The position numbers and the translations under genes were made by a program. Below the pieces are notes generated by a model, which was not told the DNA's origin, made no database searches, and worked only from the letters and a program-made list of their open reading frames with translations. This document shows, in pieces, positions 56,717-64,000 of a stretch of DNA of 64,000 bases. Position 1 is the stretch's first letter. Each line of letters opens with the position of its first letter. This DNA comes from [Bacillus] enclensis (lineage in GTDB: Bacteria > Bacillota > Bacilli > Bacillales > Bacillaceae_B): NCBI RefSeq assembly GCF_001456935.1, contig NZ_KQ758483.1, positions 806,001 through 870,000 of the forward strand, written 5' to 3'.

Positions 56717-56752
56717 AGGCCTCTCATTGTGATTTGCAACAATGAGAGGCCT
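56717..56752. repeat. Perfect 14-bp inverted repeat between selD and the SelW-like gene
   Basis: AGGCCTCTCATTGT / ACAATGAGAGGCCT with an 8-base loop. It lies in the upstream region of both divergent genes, where a terminator is not expected. T runs on either side are poor. It may be an attenuator or a protein-binding site. Confidence 0.7.
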
Positions 56753-56795
56753 ACTTTAAAATGAAAGAAAATAGAAAAGAAAGGTGGTTTTCTTT

Positions 56796-57038
56796 ATGGA
56801 TAACCTGAAAATCAGGATTGAGTTCTGCCTGAGGTGAAACTACTCACCAAAAGCCGCGAGTTTCGCGGAACAGTTGTTTACCCATTTCAGATATGATATT
56901 CCAGAATTATTGCTAATCCCATCTTCTGGCGGAGCCTTTGAAATCACAGTAGGCGAAAACAAGATCTATTCCAAACTTGATACTGGTGTCTTTCCTGACG
57001 TAAATGACATCATTTCTAAAATTGAAGAGATGCGATAA
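56796..57038 (+). CDS. Rdx/SelW-like selenoprotein, C-x-x-U
   Basis: An 80-residue thioredoxin-like Rdx-family protein when UGA 56835-56837 (codon 14) is read as selenocysteine. The N-terminus is K-I-R-I-E-F-C11-L-R-U14-N-Y-S-P-K, then L-L-L-I-P-S-S-G-G-A-F-E-I, and it ends I-S-K-I-E-E-M-R. In SelW/Rdx proteins the strand, C-x-x-U/C, N/G-Y-x-P and the P-x-x-G-G-x-F-E segment appear in this order and spacing. AAGGTGG lies 8 bases before ATG 56796, and a terminator follows TAA. Presumed role: thiol-disulfide or peroxide redox. Standard gene finders split it at UGA. Confidence 0.88.
56835..56868 (+). promoter_or_regulatory. SECIS element of the SelW-like gene
   Basis: CCGCGA-GUU-UCGCGG (56854-56868) is a perfect 6-bp, GC-rich stem that starts 17 bases after the UGA. 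Its loop is GUU, with G at +23 and U at +24, the positions of the SelB-contacting loop bases in the E. coli fdhF element. A bulged U was not identified. Confidence 0.7.
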
Positions 57039-57043
57039 ACCTG

Positions 57044-57069
57044 AAAAGCCTGGCTGCTCCAGGCTTTTT
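57044..57069. terminator. Terminator of the SelW-like gene
   Basis: AAAAGCCTGG / CCAGGCTTTT with a 5-base loop and a T run, 5 bases after the stop codon. It also abuts the convergent CotM-like gene. Confidence 0.88.
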
Positions 57070-57070
57070 C

Positions 57071-57481
57071 TTAATACATGGAAGGGCTGTCTTCATTGCA
57101 GATTCCCTGAACACGGATGACCAATGAGGTGTTTTCTTTACATTCCTGCTTAGGTACATTGATTTCAATTGTGTGGTGCTCCAAAGAATAGGTTAAATCC
57201 CGCTGCTTTAGACAAAAAGGAAATTCAACAAATCTGCTTCTCGCTTTTAATTCATTTTTCAATCTGATTGATATAATGAGCCGGTGATCTCTTTTCATCA
57301 AGATCAATTCATCCGGACAAATATTTTCTGTTTCCACTTCCACGATGAACGCATCTGTCGTGTCCAGGAAGTCAATTCGGAATTCTTTTTCATCTAGCCG
57401 AACTGTATCGGGATCCAACAGCCAATCTTTCATTCGCTCTTCCCAGTTCTCTAAATAAAAATCTTCCCTTTCCTTACTCAT
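57071..57481 (-). CDS. CotM-like Hsp20/alpha-crystallin domain protein
   Basis: A 136-residue protein with one alpha-crystallin-like domain (about 35-115): F-R-I-D-F-L-D-T-T-D-A-F-I-V-E-V-E, then L-I-I-S-I-R-L, F-V-E-F-P-F-C-L and H-T-I-E-I-N-V-P. CotM, an outer spore coat protein of B. subtilis, has this fold, a similar W-L-x-D-P N-terminus and, like this gene, lies next to sspP, sspO and citB. Orthology with CotM is therefore likely though sequence similarity is modest. The start has GAGTAAA only; a weak ribosome-binding site (GGGGT) precedes it. Confidence 0.7.
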   Translation of the reverse strand: MSKEREDFYLENWEERMKDWLLDPDTVRLDEKEFRIDFLDTTDAFIVEVETENICPDELILMKRDHRLIISIRLKNELKARSRFVEFPFCLKQRDLTYSLEHHTIEINVPKQECKENTSLVIRVQGICNEDSPSMY

Positions 57482-57544
57482 TTACATCTGACCCCTAACT
57501 TTCTCTTTTACACATTCTATTCTTTCTGCATTAATTGGTGAGGG

Positions 57545-57553
57545 TGTTATAAT
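57545..57553 (+). promoter_or_regulatory. Extended -10 promoter of selA
   Basis: TGTTATAAT (57545-57553) lies 28 bases before the selA start; no clear -35 is visible. Confidence 0.55.
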
Positions 57554-57581
57554 GGGGGAAAAGCAGTAAAGGAAGGTAATC

Positions 57582-59012
57582 ATGAAAGAACTGCTGAGGA
57601 AGATACCCCCGATCCATGAAGCCCTTGAAACTGGCGGATTCAATCGATTTATCGAAATCAATGACCTTTCCTTCAATCAAGGAAAAGAACTGGTGAAAGA
57701 AAGCGTAACATCAATCAGGAAGTACATTCTTGAAGGAACTTGGGAGGGACCGCCTCCAGACACCCAAGGTTTTCTTGACGCAGTATTTATGCATGCGGAA
57801 AAAATAAAAAAGCAAAAATATTCAATATCTTTACATAGAGTCATCAACGCAAGCGGGACCGTCTTACATACGAATCTTGGCAGGGCCAGGATTGGGGCTG
57901 AAACGATTGAACATATAAGCAGTGTTGCAGGTTCATATAATAACCTTGAGTATGATATTGATGAGGGAAAAAGAGGAACGCGCCACACACATGCTGAAAA
58001 ATTCATTTGTGAATTGACTGGGGCAGAGGCTGCTATGATCGTCAATAATAATGCGGCAGCTGTATTCCTCATACTGTCTGCTCTGGCGAAAAATAAAGAA
58101 GTGATTGTGTCCAGGGGAGAACTCGTTGAAATTGGCGGGTCATTCAGAATTTCTTCGATCATGGAAGAAAGCGGGGCAAAGCTTGTAGAAGTGGGCACGA
58201 CCAATAAAACTCACTTGAAGGATTATCAAGGACATATTGTAGAAGATACTGCGATGATCATGAAAGTGCACCAGAGCAACTTTGTCATGAAAGGTTTTAC
58301 ATCCGCTGTTGAATCGGAAGAGCTTGCAGGGCTGTCAAAAGAGTATGATCATGTCCTGTATTATGAAGATTTAGGCAGCGGGGCACTTTTTGATTTTTCC
58401 CAATATGGCATTGGAGAAGAACCACTCATAAGCGATGTGATCGAGAAAGGGGCCGACCTCGTTTCCTTCAGCGGGGATAAACTGCTGGGCGGTCCCCAAG
58501 CGGGGATCATAGCAGGCAAGAAAGAAGCTGTTGATCTGCTAAAAAAACATCAGCTTGCACGTGTACTGCGTGTTGACAAAATGACCATTGCAGCACTGGA
58601 AATGACCCTTCTTCACTATTTAAAAAAAGAGGAAGATAAGATTCCTGCCGTATTCAGCATCACCCGGCCGAAAGAAGATATCCATCAGCAATCGATAAAA
58701 CTGGTTGATCAGCTTAAACACCGGAACGTTTCATTCATTCTTGAATTGAGTGAAGGCATAAGCAAGGTAGGAGGCGGGACCATGCCGGAAGTTGAACTCG
58801 ATACATATCTTGTTTCTGTTCAACATAATCGTGTTCCTGCCAATGAAATTCATAAAAGATTAAGAAAGCAAGATCCAGGAGTCATTACCAGGATACACCA
58901 AGATCGCATCTTTATCGATCTCAGGACCGTTACACCTGAGGAGCATGACGAAATCCTGGAAGCTCTCGTGGAACTAAATGGTCAAATTGAAAATGACTTA
59001 CCTTTCAGCTAA
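57582..59012 (+). CDS. selA: L-seryl-tRNA(Sec) selenium transferase
   Basis: A 476-residue PLP enzyme that converts seryl-tRNA(Sec) to selenocysteinyl-tRNA(Sec) with selenophosphate. The N-terminal domain (L-L-R-K-I-P-P-I-H-E) precedes V-I-N-A-S-G-T-V-L-H-T-N-L-G-R and the PLP-lysine site F-S-G-D-K300-L-L-G-G-P-Q-A-G. Length is standard. ATG 57582 follows AAGGAAGG. Its presence makes the in-frame UGA codons of selD and the SelW-like gene functional rather than mutations. selB and selC are not in this window. Confidence 0.95.
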   Translation: MKELLRKIPPIHEALETGGFNRFIEINDLSFNQGKELVKESVTSIRKYILEGTWEGPPPDTQGFLDAVFMHAEKIKKQKYSISLHRVINASGTVLHTNLGRARIGAETIEHISSVAGSYNNLEYDIDEGKRGTRHTHAEKFICELTGAEAAMIVNNNAAAVFLILSALAKNKEVIVSRGELVEIGGSFRISSIMEESGAKLVEVGTTNKTHLKDYQGHIVEDTAMIMKVHQSNFVMKGFTSAVESEELAGLSKEYDHVLYYEDLGSGALFDFSQYGIGEEPLISDVIEKGADLVSFSGDKLLGGPQAGIIAGKKEAVDLLKKHQLARVLRVDKMTIAALEMTLLHYLKKEEDKIPAVFSITRPKEDIHQQSIKLVDQLKHRNVSFILELSEGISKVGGGTMPEVELDTYLVSVQHNRVPANEIHKRLRKQDPGVITRIHQDRIFIDLRTVTPEEHDEILEALVELNGQIENDLPFS

Positions 59013-59014
59013 AC

Positions 59015-59052
59015 AAAAAAGGCACTTTCCAATAATGAAAGTGCCCTTTTTT
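59015..59052. terminator. Terminator of selA
   Basis: AAAAAAGGCACTTTC / GAAAGTGCC-TTTTTT with a 7-base loop, between selA and a convergent small gene. Confidence 0.88.
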
Positions 59053-59055
59053 ACT

Positions 59056-59316
59056 TTATTGCTGTCCGTTTACTTCACTTACAATCGATCCGAGATCGGA
59101 TTTGAATTTTTGAAGCTGCTCTTTTTGTGTGTCAGAAGCAACTTCGAGTGCATTTTCGATTTGCTGATACGCTTCGTTCACTTCATTTCGAAGATGTGAA
59201 AGCTGGGAACCATAGCTTCCACCGTCCAGAACCAGTTCATTCACGGTATTCTGTACGTCAGTGAACCCCTGCTGGGCAGCTTGAAACGCTTGTTGTTTAT
59301 CTTTATGATAAGGCAT
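59056..59316 (-). CDS. Unknown small helical protein
   Basis: An 86-residue hydrophilic protein, predicted all-helical and coiled-coil prone (F-Q-A-A-Q-Q-G-F-T-D-V-Q, L-R-N-E-V-N-E-A-Y-Q-Q-I-E-N-A). ATG 59316 is chosen because AAGGAG lies 9 bases before it; two earlier in-frame starts overlap that site. No family recognised. Its position beside ssp genes could mean a sporulation role, but nothing in the sequence proves it. Confidence 0.7.
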   Translation of the reverse strand: MPYHKDKQQAFQAAQQGFTDVQNTVNELVLDGGSYGSQLSHLRNEVNEAYQQIENALEVASDTQKEQLQKFKSDLGSIVSEVNGQQ

Positions 59317-59385
59317 TTTCATTCTCTCCTTCAAATGTAAAATAGCCTTTATATTATAGGCATTTCAATGCCTTTTTATACATAT

Positions 59386-59415
59386 GCATAAACCGGGGGA
59401 CGTGTATCCATCCTA
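59386..59415 (+). promoter_or_regulatory. SigG promoter of sspP
   Basis: GCATA (59386-59390), 18-bp spacer, CATCCTA (59409-59415) fit the forespore SigG consensus GHATR-N18-CATNHTA at every position. This agrees with forespore expression of ssp genes. Confidence 0.7.
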
Positions 59416-59434
59416 ATTAAGAGGAGGGATGGAC

Positions 59435-59572
59435 ATGAACAAAAATGACAGCAAAGACATGAGAAAAAATGCACCTAAACAATCCGGCCAGCCAGAACCG
59501 TTGAGCGGATCCCATAAAGTAAAAAACCAAAACCATACGCGCCAAAAGCATAATAGCAACCACGATATGTAA
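59435..59572 (+). CDS. sspP: Small acid-soluble spore protein P
   Basis: A 45-residue spore protein: [15 protein letters not shown], then Q-P-E-P-L-S-G-S and [13 protein letters not shown]. It matches B. subtilis SspP (CotL) over its length as remembered. ATG 59435 is 6 bases after AGGAGGG; ATG 59429 overlaps that site. In B. subtilis sspO and sspP form one operon, whereas here sspP converges on sspO. Confidence 0.9.
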   Translation: MNKNDSKDMRKNAPKQSGQPEPLSGSHKVKNQNHTRQKHNSNHDM

Positions 59573-59579
59573 GCAGTAA

Positions 59580-59611
59580 AAAAACTCTGCAAGGAATTTG
59601 CAGAGTTTTTT
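59580..59611. terminator. Bidirectional terminator of sspP and sspO
   Basis: AAAAACTCTGCAA / TTGCAGAGTTTTT with a 5-base loop, A and T flanks. It lies 8 bases after sspP and 85 bases after sspO. Confidence 0.9.
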
Positions 59612-59696
59612 GTTTATTTATGTTAAGAACGGGTAATAAGGGAGGGAGTCCGGATGGAGTTCCCTGAGCCTGAATACATAGATTCAGTCCCGGAAT

Positions 59697-59846
59697 TTAT
59701 TGATTTGTTTTTCGCTTTTTATTGTTCTGCCGCTGCGCTTCCGTCAATGGCTCGTTAGAGTACTCTTCGTTGTAACCTGTACCTTTACCCTGTGCTTTAG
59801 CCGCGTTCATTCCATTAATAATGTGGTTTGCTTTGCGTTTGGCCAA
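59697..59846 (-). CDS. sspO: Small acid-soluble spore protein O
   Basis: A 49-residue spore protein: [16 protein letters not shown], then Q-G-K-G-T-G-Y, ending [11 protein letters not shown]. It matches B. subtilis SspO (CotK), whose ends are nearly identical as remembered. TTG 59846 is the start, 6 bases after AGGAGGTG. A partial SigG-like promoter (TAATA-N18-CACCCTA, minus strand) lies upstream. It is divergent from acnA, the arrangement known in B. subtilis. Confidence 0.92.
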   Translation of the reverse strand: MAKRKANHIINGMNAAKAQGKGTGYNEEYSNEPLTEAQRQNNKKRKTNQ

Positions 59847-60024
59847 TCTAAACACCTCCTACAGTTAGGGTGCCACTAGAAAAGGGCAGCTATTAGAGGA
59901 AAACCCTAACATGTCCCAATGTTTTTTTGAAATAATTATTTTCTGCAGCCGACATCTTTTGACAATGACAATAAAGCTGTTACATCAGTCATTTGTTAGA
60001 AAATGAAAGGCGTTTAGTTTTTCA

Positions 60025-60089
60025 GATAAGTAAAACTTATCAAAAACAATAACTTTATTGTTATTTACTTATGTAATCGCTTGTATTAA
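60025..60089 (+). promoter_or_regulatory. acnA promoter region with CcpC-like dyads
   Basis: GATAAGT-AAA-ACTTATC (60025-60041) is a perfect palindrome containing ATAA-N7-TTAT, the CcpC box known from citB of B. subtilis. A second perfect dyad, AACAATAA-CT-TTATTGTT (60045-60062), follows at once. TATTAA (60084-60089) is the most likely -10. This predicts citrate-responsive control by CcpC. A short 5'UTR hairpin, TTCGTT / AACGAA (60110-60128), lies before the gene. Confidence 0.65.
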
Positions 60090-60173
60090 GATTATTAATG
60101 TGAGAAAAGTTCGTTAGTTAAGAACGAAGACTTTTCGACTTAATGCGCATTTGTAGTTAGAGGGGGAATTAAA

Positions 60174-62882
60174 ATGGCAAAGAACGATGTATTTAATGCA
60201 CGATCTTCCTTCGAACTTGAAGGGAAACGTTATCATTATTATCGTTTAAAAGCACTTGAAGAAGCAGGCGTTTCAAACATTAACCGTTTACCATACAGTG
60301 TAAAGGTATTACTTGAATCGGTACTGCGCCAATTTGATGGACGTGTAATTAATAAAGATCATGTGGAAAACTTAGCAAACTGGGGAGCAGCAAGCAAGGA
60401 TGCGGAGGTTCCATTCAAACCTTCCCGTGTTATCCTTCAAGACTTTACAGGAGTTCCTGCTGTCGTTGACTTGGCTTCATTGCGTAAAGCAATGGCTGAC
60501 ATTGGGGGAGATCCTCAGAAAATCAACCCTGAAATTCCGGTTGACCTTGTAATCGACCACTCTGTACAAGTTGATAAATACGGTACAGCAGACGCTTTGA
60601 AAGCAAACATGGATCTTGAATTCGAACGTAATGCCGAGCGTTACCAGTTCCTGAGCTGGGCTCAAAAAGCATTTGAAAATTATCGTGCCGTTCCACCGGC
60701 TACAGGTATCGTTCACCAGGTGAACTTAGAATTTCTTGCAAACGTAGTCCACGCTGTGGAAACAACAGAAGGCGACTTTGAAGCTTTCCCGGATACACTT
60801 GTCGGAACTGACTCCCATACAACCATGATCAACGGTATCGGTGTTCTTGGATGGGGTGTAGGCGGAATCGAAGCAGAAGCAGGCATGCTTGGACAGCCTT
60901 CATACTTCCCAATCCCTGAAGTAATCGGTGTTAAGTTCACCGGTGAGCTTCCAAACGGAGCAACGGCTACTGACTTGGCACTTAAAGTGACTCAAGTCCT
61001 TCGCCAAAAAGGTGTTGTAGGTAAGTTTGTTGAATACTTCGGTCCTGGGGTTGCCACTCTGCCACTGGCAGACCGTGCAACCATTGCCAACATGGCTCCT
61101 GAATATGGTGCAACTTGCGGATTCTTCCCGGTTGATGCAGAATCCCTCGATTACCTGCGCCTGACAGGCCGTGATGAAGAGCATATCAAAATGGTAGAAG
61201 AGTACCTTAAGAAAAACGAAATGTTCTTCACACCTGAAAAAGAAGAACCAACATACACTGACGTAGTCGAAATCGATCTTTCTGCTGTGGAAGCAAACTT
61301 GTCCGGACCAAAACGTCCACAGGATTTAATTCCACTTTCAGAAATGAAAGAAACTTTCCACAAATCAATCACAGCTAAAGAAGGCGTTCAAGGCTTTGGT
61401 CTGGATGCATCTGAAATCAACAAAACAGCTAAATACACAACGGAAGACGGTAAGGATGTAACGATGCCTACAGGAGCGATTGGAATTGCTGCAATCACTT
61501 CTTGTACCAATACATCAAATCCTTATGTCATGCTTGGAGCAGGTCTTGTAGCAAAGAAGGCTGTGGAACTTGGAATGAATGTTCCTGACTTTGTAAAGAC
61601 ATCATTGGCTCCTGGTTCAAAGGTTGTTACAGGTTATCTAAGAGATTCCGGATTGTTATCTTATATGGAACAAATCGGATTCAACCTTGTAGGTTACGGC
61701 TGTACGACATGTATCGGTAACTCCGGACCGCTGCGTCCTGAAATTGAAAAGGCAGTTTCTGATGCAGATCTTCTATTAACATCTGTGCTTTCAGGTAACC
61801 GTAACTTCGAAGGACGTATCCATCCATTAGTGAAAGCAAACTACCTTGCTTCACCGCCGCTTGTGGTTGCTTACGCGCTCGCAGGCACAGTCGATATCGA
61901 CCTTCAAAATGATTCAATCGGTAAAGATAAAGACGGCAATGATGTTTTCTTCAAGGATATCTGGCCATCTCAGGATGAAGTGAAGGATGTCGTGAAAGCT
62001 ACAGTGACACCTGAACTATTCCGCAGGGAATATGAGCATGTGTTCACTGAAAACGAACGCTGGAATGAAATCAAAACAAGCAATGAACCATTGTACAGCT
62101 TTGATGATAAATCTACGTACATCCAAAATCCTTCATTCTTCACAGGTCTTGCACCAACACCTGAAGACATCCAGGGCTTGAACGGTCTACGTGTTGTAGG
62201 AAAATTCGGTGACTCAGTAACAACTGACCACATTTCTCCTGCAGGTGCGATTGGTAAAGATACACCAGCCGGTAAATACCTGCGCGCGAATGGTGTTGAA
62301 CCACGCGACTTCAACTCATACGGTTCCCGCCGCGGTAACCACGAAGTCATGATGCGCGGAACGTTTGCGAACATCCGTATCCGAAATCAAATCGCTCCTG
62401 GTACAGAAGGCGGATTCACTACGTACTGGCCAGAAGATGAAGTGATGCCGATTTATGATGCATGCATGAAGTATCAAGAAGACGGAACTGGACTGGTTGT
62501 CCTTGCAGGTAAAGATTACGGTATGGGATCTTCACGTGACTGGGCAGCAAAAGGTACGAACCTTCTTGGAATCAAGACTGTCATCGCTGAAAGCTATGAG
62601 CGTATTCACCGTTCAAACCTTGTGATGATGGGTGTCCTTCCACTTCAGTTCAAGAAAGGCGAAAGCGCTGAAACTCTAGGCCTGACTGGAAGAGAAACCA
62701 TTTCTGTTAACATTACGAATGATGTTAAACCACGCGACATCTTAACTGTCACTGCTGTGGCCGAAGATGGAACGAAGACAGAATTCGAAGTTCTTGCACG
62801 CTTCGACTCAGAAGTAGAGGTTGACTACTACCGTCACGGTGGTATCCTTCAAATGGTTCTGCGCGGCAAGTTCCAATCATAA
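60174..62882 (+). CDS. acnA: Aconitate hydratase
   Basis: A 902-residue iron-sulfur enzyme of the citric acid cycle (citB/acnA). It isomerises citrate to isocitrate; the apo form of the B. subtilis enzyme also binds mRNA. The cluster cysteines are in T-S-C-T-N-T-S-N-P and [12 protein letters not shown]. The C-terminal swivel domain has [19 protein letters not shown] 60174 follows AGAGGGGGAA. The thioredoxin-like gene downstream is the same neighbour as in B. subtilis (yneN). Confidence 0.97.
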   Translation: MAKNDVFNARSSFELEGKRYHYYRLKALEEAGVSNINRLPYSVKVLLESVLRQFDGRVINKDHVENLANWGAASKDAEVPFKPSRVILQDFTGVPAVVDLASLRKAMADIGGDPQKINPEIPVDLVIDHSVQVDKYGTADALKANMDLEFERNAERYQFLSWAQKAFENYRAVPPATGIVHQVNLEFLANVVHAVETTEGDFEAFPDTLVGTDSHTTMINGIGVLGWGVGGIEAEAGMLGQPSYFPIPEVIGVKFTGELPNGATATDLALKVTQVLRQKGVVGKFVEYFGPGVATLPLADRATIANMAPEYGATCGFFPVDAESLDYLRLTGRDEEHIKMVEEYLKKNEMFFTPEKEEPTYTDVVEIDLSAVEANLSGPKRPQDLIPLSEMKETFHKSITAKEGVQGFGLDASEINKTAKYTTEDGKDVTMPTGAIGIAAITSCTNTSNPYVMLGAGLVAKKAVELGMNVPDFVKTSLAPGSKVVTGYLRDSGLLSYMEQIGFNLVGYGCTTCIGNSGPLRPEIEKAVSDADLLLTSVLSGNRNFEGRIHPLVKANYLASPPLVVAYALAGTVDIDLQNDSIGKDKDGNDVFFKDIWPSQDEVKDVVKATVTPELFRREYEHVFTENERWNEIKTSNEPLYSFDDKSTYIQNPSFFTGLAPTPEDIQGLNGLRVVGKFGDSVTTDHISPAGAIGKDTPAGKYLRANGVEPRDFNSYGSRRGNHEVMMRGTFANIRIRNQIAPGTEGGFTTYWPEDEVMPIYDACMKYQEDGTGLVVLAGKDYGMGSSRDWAAKGTNLLGIKTVIAESYERIHRSNLVMMGVLPLQFKKGESAETLGLTGRETISVNITNDVKPRDILTVTAVAEDGTKTEFEVLARFDSEVEVDYYRHGGILQMVLRGKFQS

Positions 62883-62893
62883 TAAACAGATAG

Positions 62894-63275
62894 ATGAGGC
62901 TGGGACGAAAGATGTTTTAGCCCAAATAAAACCCGAACTGATTTGCTGAGATTTCGTAAATTAGTTCGGGTTTTTAGATTATACATTTAGATATAAACTC
63001 ATTCCAGCGGTTGATTGGAGTGAAAGACGAAGACTCCTGCGGGAAGAGTAGCTGATTAGAAAAGCGGAAGGGCTTTGGTCAGAGGCGGGTGGCATAAGCC
63101 GAATCGTCCACGAAGGCGTTCTTTGCCTTCTTGGCCGGTTTGGCTTATGACATGTGCCTCTAAGCCCTGTAGCTGGACAAGTCAGACCCCACAGGAGCGA
63201 AGTGACGAGGAGGCTCACGTGCTACCCGCGGAAAGCGAAGTCTTGCACGGAAATCAATAGCGTTGTTTGAAGCTC
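62894..63275. repeat. Dispersed Bacillaceae intergenic repeat, full copy C
   Basis: Starts GAGGCTGGGACGAAAG, then the hairpin AAAACCCGAACTGATTTGC / AAATTAGTTCGGGTTTTT (62930-62976), which can terminate acnA. It continues with GATTGGAGTGAAAGACG, GACTCCTGCGGG, a long imperfect stem (AGGGCTT, GAGGC, CATAAGCC and GAAGGC pairing with their complements between 63067 and 63166), then ACCCCACAGGAGCGAAG, GGAGGCTCACG and CCGCGGAAAGCGAAG. Ends CACGGAAATCAATAGCG. No transposase; probably a structured repeat spread by an outside enzyme. Confidence 0.75.
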
Positions 63276-63448
63276 ATTCTAAAATGTTCGTCTTAAGTTA
63301 TTGGCTTTATAGTTTGAATAACCGAGTTCTAATCTAAAACCATTTAACACAAAGTTTCCTTCATAATTTACCCACTATTCACGACTAAACTGAGACAAGT
63401 CATCATATGCTAATATAAGCAACTAATCGGAAGAGGAGAGACGGACTT

Positions 63449-64000
63449 TTGAAATCTTTTTTTGGAGTATTGCTTATCGCATTATTGGTCTACACTTTTT
63501 ATGTTGAAAATAAGTCCAGCCCTAATGTTATTTCCGAAGACCAGTTTGAACAGGCATCTGTCAATCAATCCTTCGACCAGCTGATTGATGTTGAAGAAAG
63601 TGAAGCAGCTGACAGCTCAGAACCAGCTGAACATTTTCCGGGACCTAATGCAGGGGATAAAGCCATTGACTTCAAACTAAAAAACTTATCGGGTGAAGAA
63701 GTGACACTGTCACAATTCAAAGGTAAAAAAGTGATCATCAACTTCTGGGCAACCTGGTGTCCCCCTTGTAAAGAAGAAATGCCGGTCATGGAGGACTTCT
63801 ACCAGAAGAATCGTGATGAAATCGAGATCCTCGCCATCAATATTGATCCTCAGTATAACGTTAAGGAATATCAAAAATCATTGGGACTTTCCTTTCCTAT
63901 CCTTCTTGATGAAGATGATAAGATCAATAAGGCCTATGATATTCTAACGGTTCCGACAACTTACGTAATCAATGAACAGGGTAATATCACCCATAAGCAA
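63449..64000 (+). CDS. Membrane-anchored thioredoxin-like protein, TlpA/ResA family (partial)
   Basis: The first 184 codons; the gene runs past the window end. An N-terminal anchor (F-F-G-V-L-L-I-A-L-L-V-Y-T-F-Y-V) is followed by a thioredoxin domain with the active site F-W-A-T-W-C-P-P-C-K-E-E-M-P. It should act outside the membrane as a thiol-disulfide oxidoreductase. Sequence and location fit B. subtilis YneN, next to citB. TTG 63449 is the start, with AGAGGAGAG upstream. Confidence 0.88.
   Translation, partial: MKSFFGVLLIALLVYTFYVENKSSPNVISEDQFEQASVNQSFDQLIDVEESEAADSSEPAEHFPGPNAGDKAIDFKLKNLSGEEVTLSQFKGKKVIINFWATWCPPCKEEMPVMEDFYQKNRDEIEILAINIDPQYNVKEYQKSLGLSFPILLDEDDKINKAYDILTVPTTYVINEQGNITHKQ

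Noticed and set aside
59630..59696. Possible tRNA-Sec or riboswitch downstream of sspO (paired CTGAAT/ATTCAG and GGGA/TCCC segments)
   Set aside because: No T-loop, no UCA anticodon arm and no CCA end; the pairings are short. No selC gene was found anywhere in the window.
62979..63260. Overlapping open frames on both strands inside the repeat copy C
   Set aside because: The frames follow the repeat's inverted blocks, lack ribosome-binding sites and are not kept in copies A and B.

Overview
This window comes from a low-GC, endospore-forming member of the Bacillaceae. Evidence includes the small acid-soluble spore proteins SspO and SspP, a CotM-like coat protein, a YjcZ-type spore peptide, a Spo0M-like protein and an AGGAGG ribosome-binding site before almost every gene. 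Many genes start with TTG or GTG. Gene content and order resemble the Bacillus/Rossellomorea group, but the species cannot be fixed from the sequence alone. The window is ordinary chromosome: there is no rRNA, tRNA, CRISPR array, prophage or intact insertion sequence.

Layout. 1-5.2 kb: a TetR regulator with its own operators and a DHA2-type exporter, convergent with a second such exporter. 5.2-14 kb: redox and stress genes (azoreductase, methyltransferases, an NAD(P)-binding protein, an RsbR-like STAS protein, a LysM-CAP secreted protein, a HAD phosphatase). 14-20 kb: cell-wall genes (class B PBP, PBP5-type carboxypeptidase). 20-28.6 kb: two oligopeptide-type permeases without partners, an S66 peptidase, acetyltransferases (one broken by a stop codon), HIT protein, aminopeptidase. 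28.8-34.8 kb: the glycerol regulon (DeoR-type regulator, glpP, glpF, glpK, glpD), with a GlpP-type terminator leader before glpF and another before glpD. 35-40 kb: accessory genes including a type I toxin locus. 40-46.6 kb: topB behind a LexA-like box, a sporulation-type histidine kinase, DJ-1 protein, lrgAB, methionine aminopeptidase. 47-53 kb: two 3D-domain wall proteins, a BCCT betaine carrier, YjcZ, a lytic transglycosylase, HemAT. 53.3-55.5 kb: an Upf1-type helicase.

The most notable part is 55.6-59.0 kb, a selenocysteine locus. selD carries an in-frame UGA at the catalytic position (codon 18). A second selenoprotein gene, easily missed because UGA splits it, encodes an 80-residue Rdx/SelW-like protein with a C-x-x-U motif. 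A hairpin follows each UGA at the spacing expected of a bacterial SECIS element. selA lies just beyond. These genes interleave with a conserved Bacillus neighbourhood (cotM-like, sspP, sspO, citB/acnA, yneN-like thioredoxin). selB and selC are not in the window.

A dispersed repeat typical of Bacillaceae intergenic regions occurs three times (about 4.94, 16.6 and 62.9 kb) in different states of decay. The window ends inside the thioredoxin-like gene.
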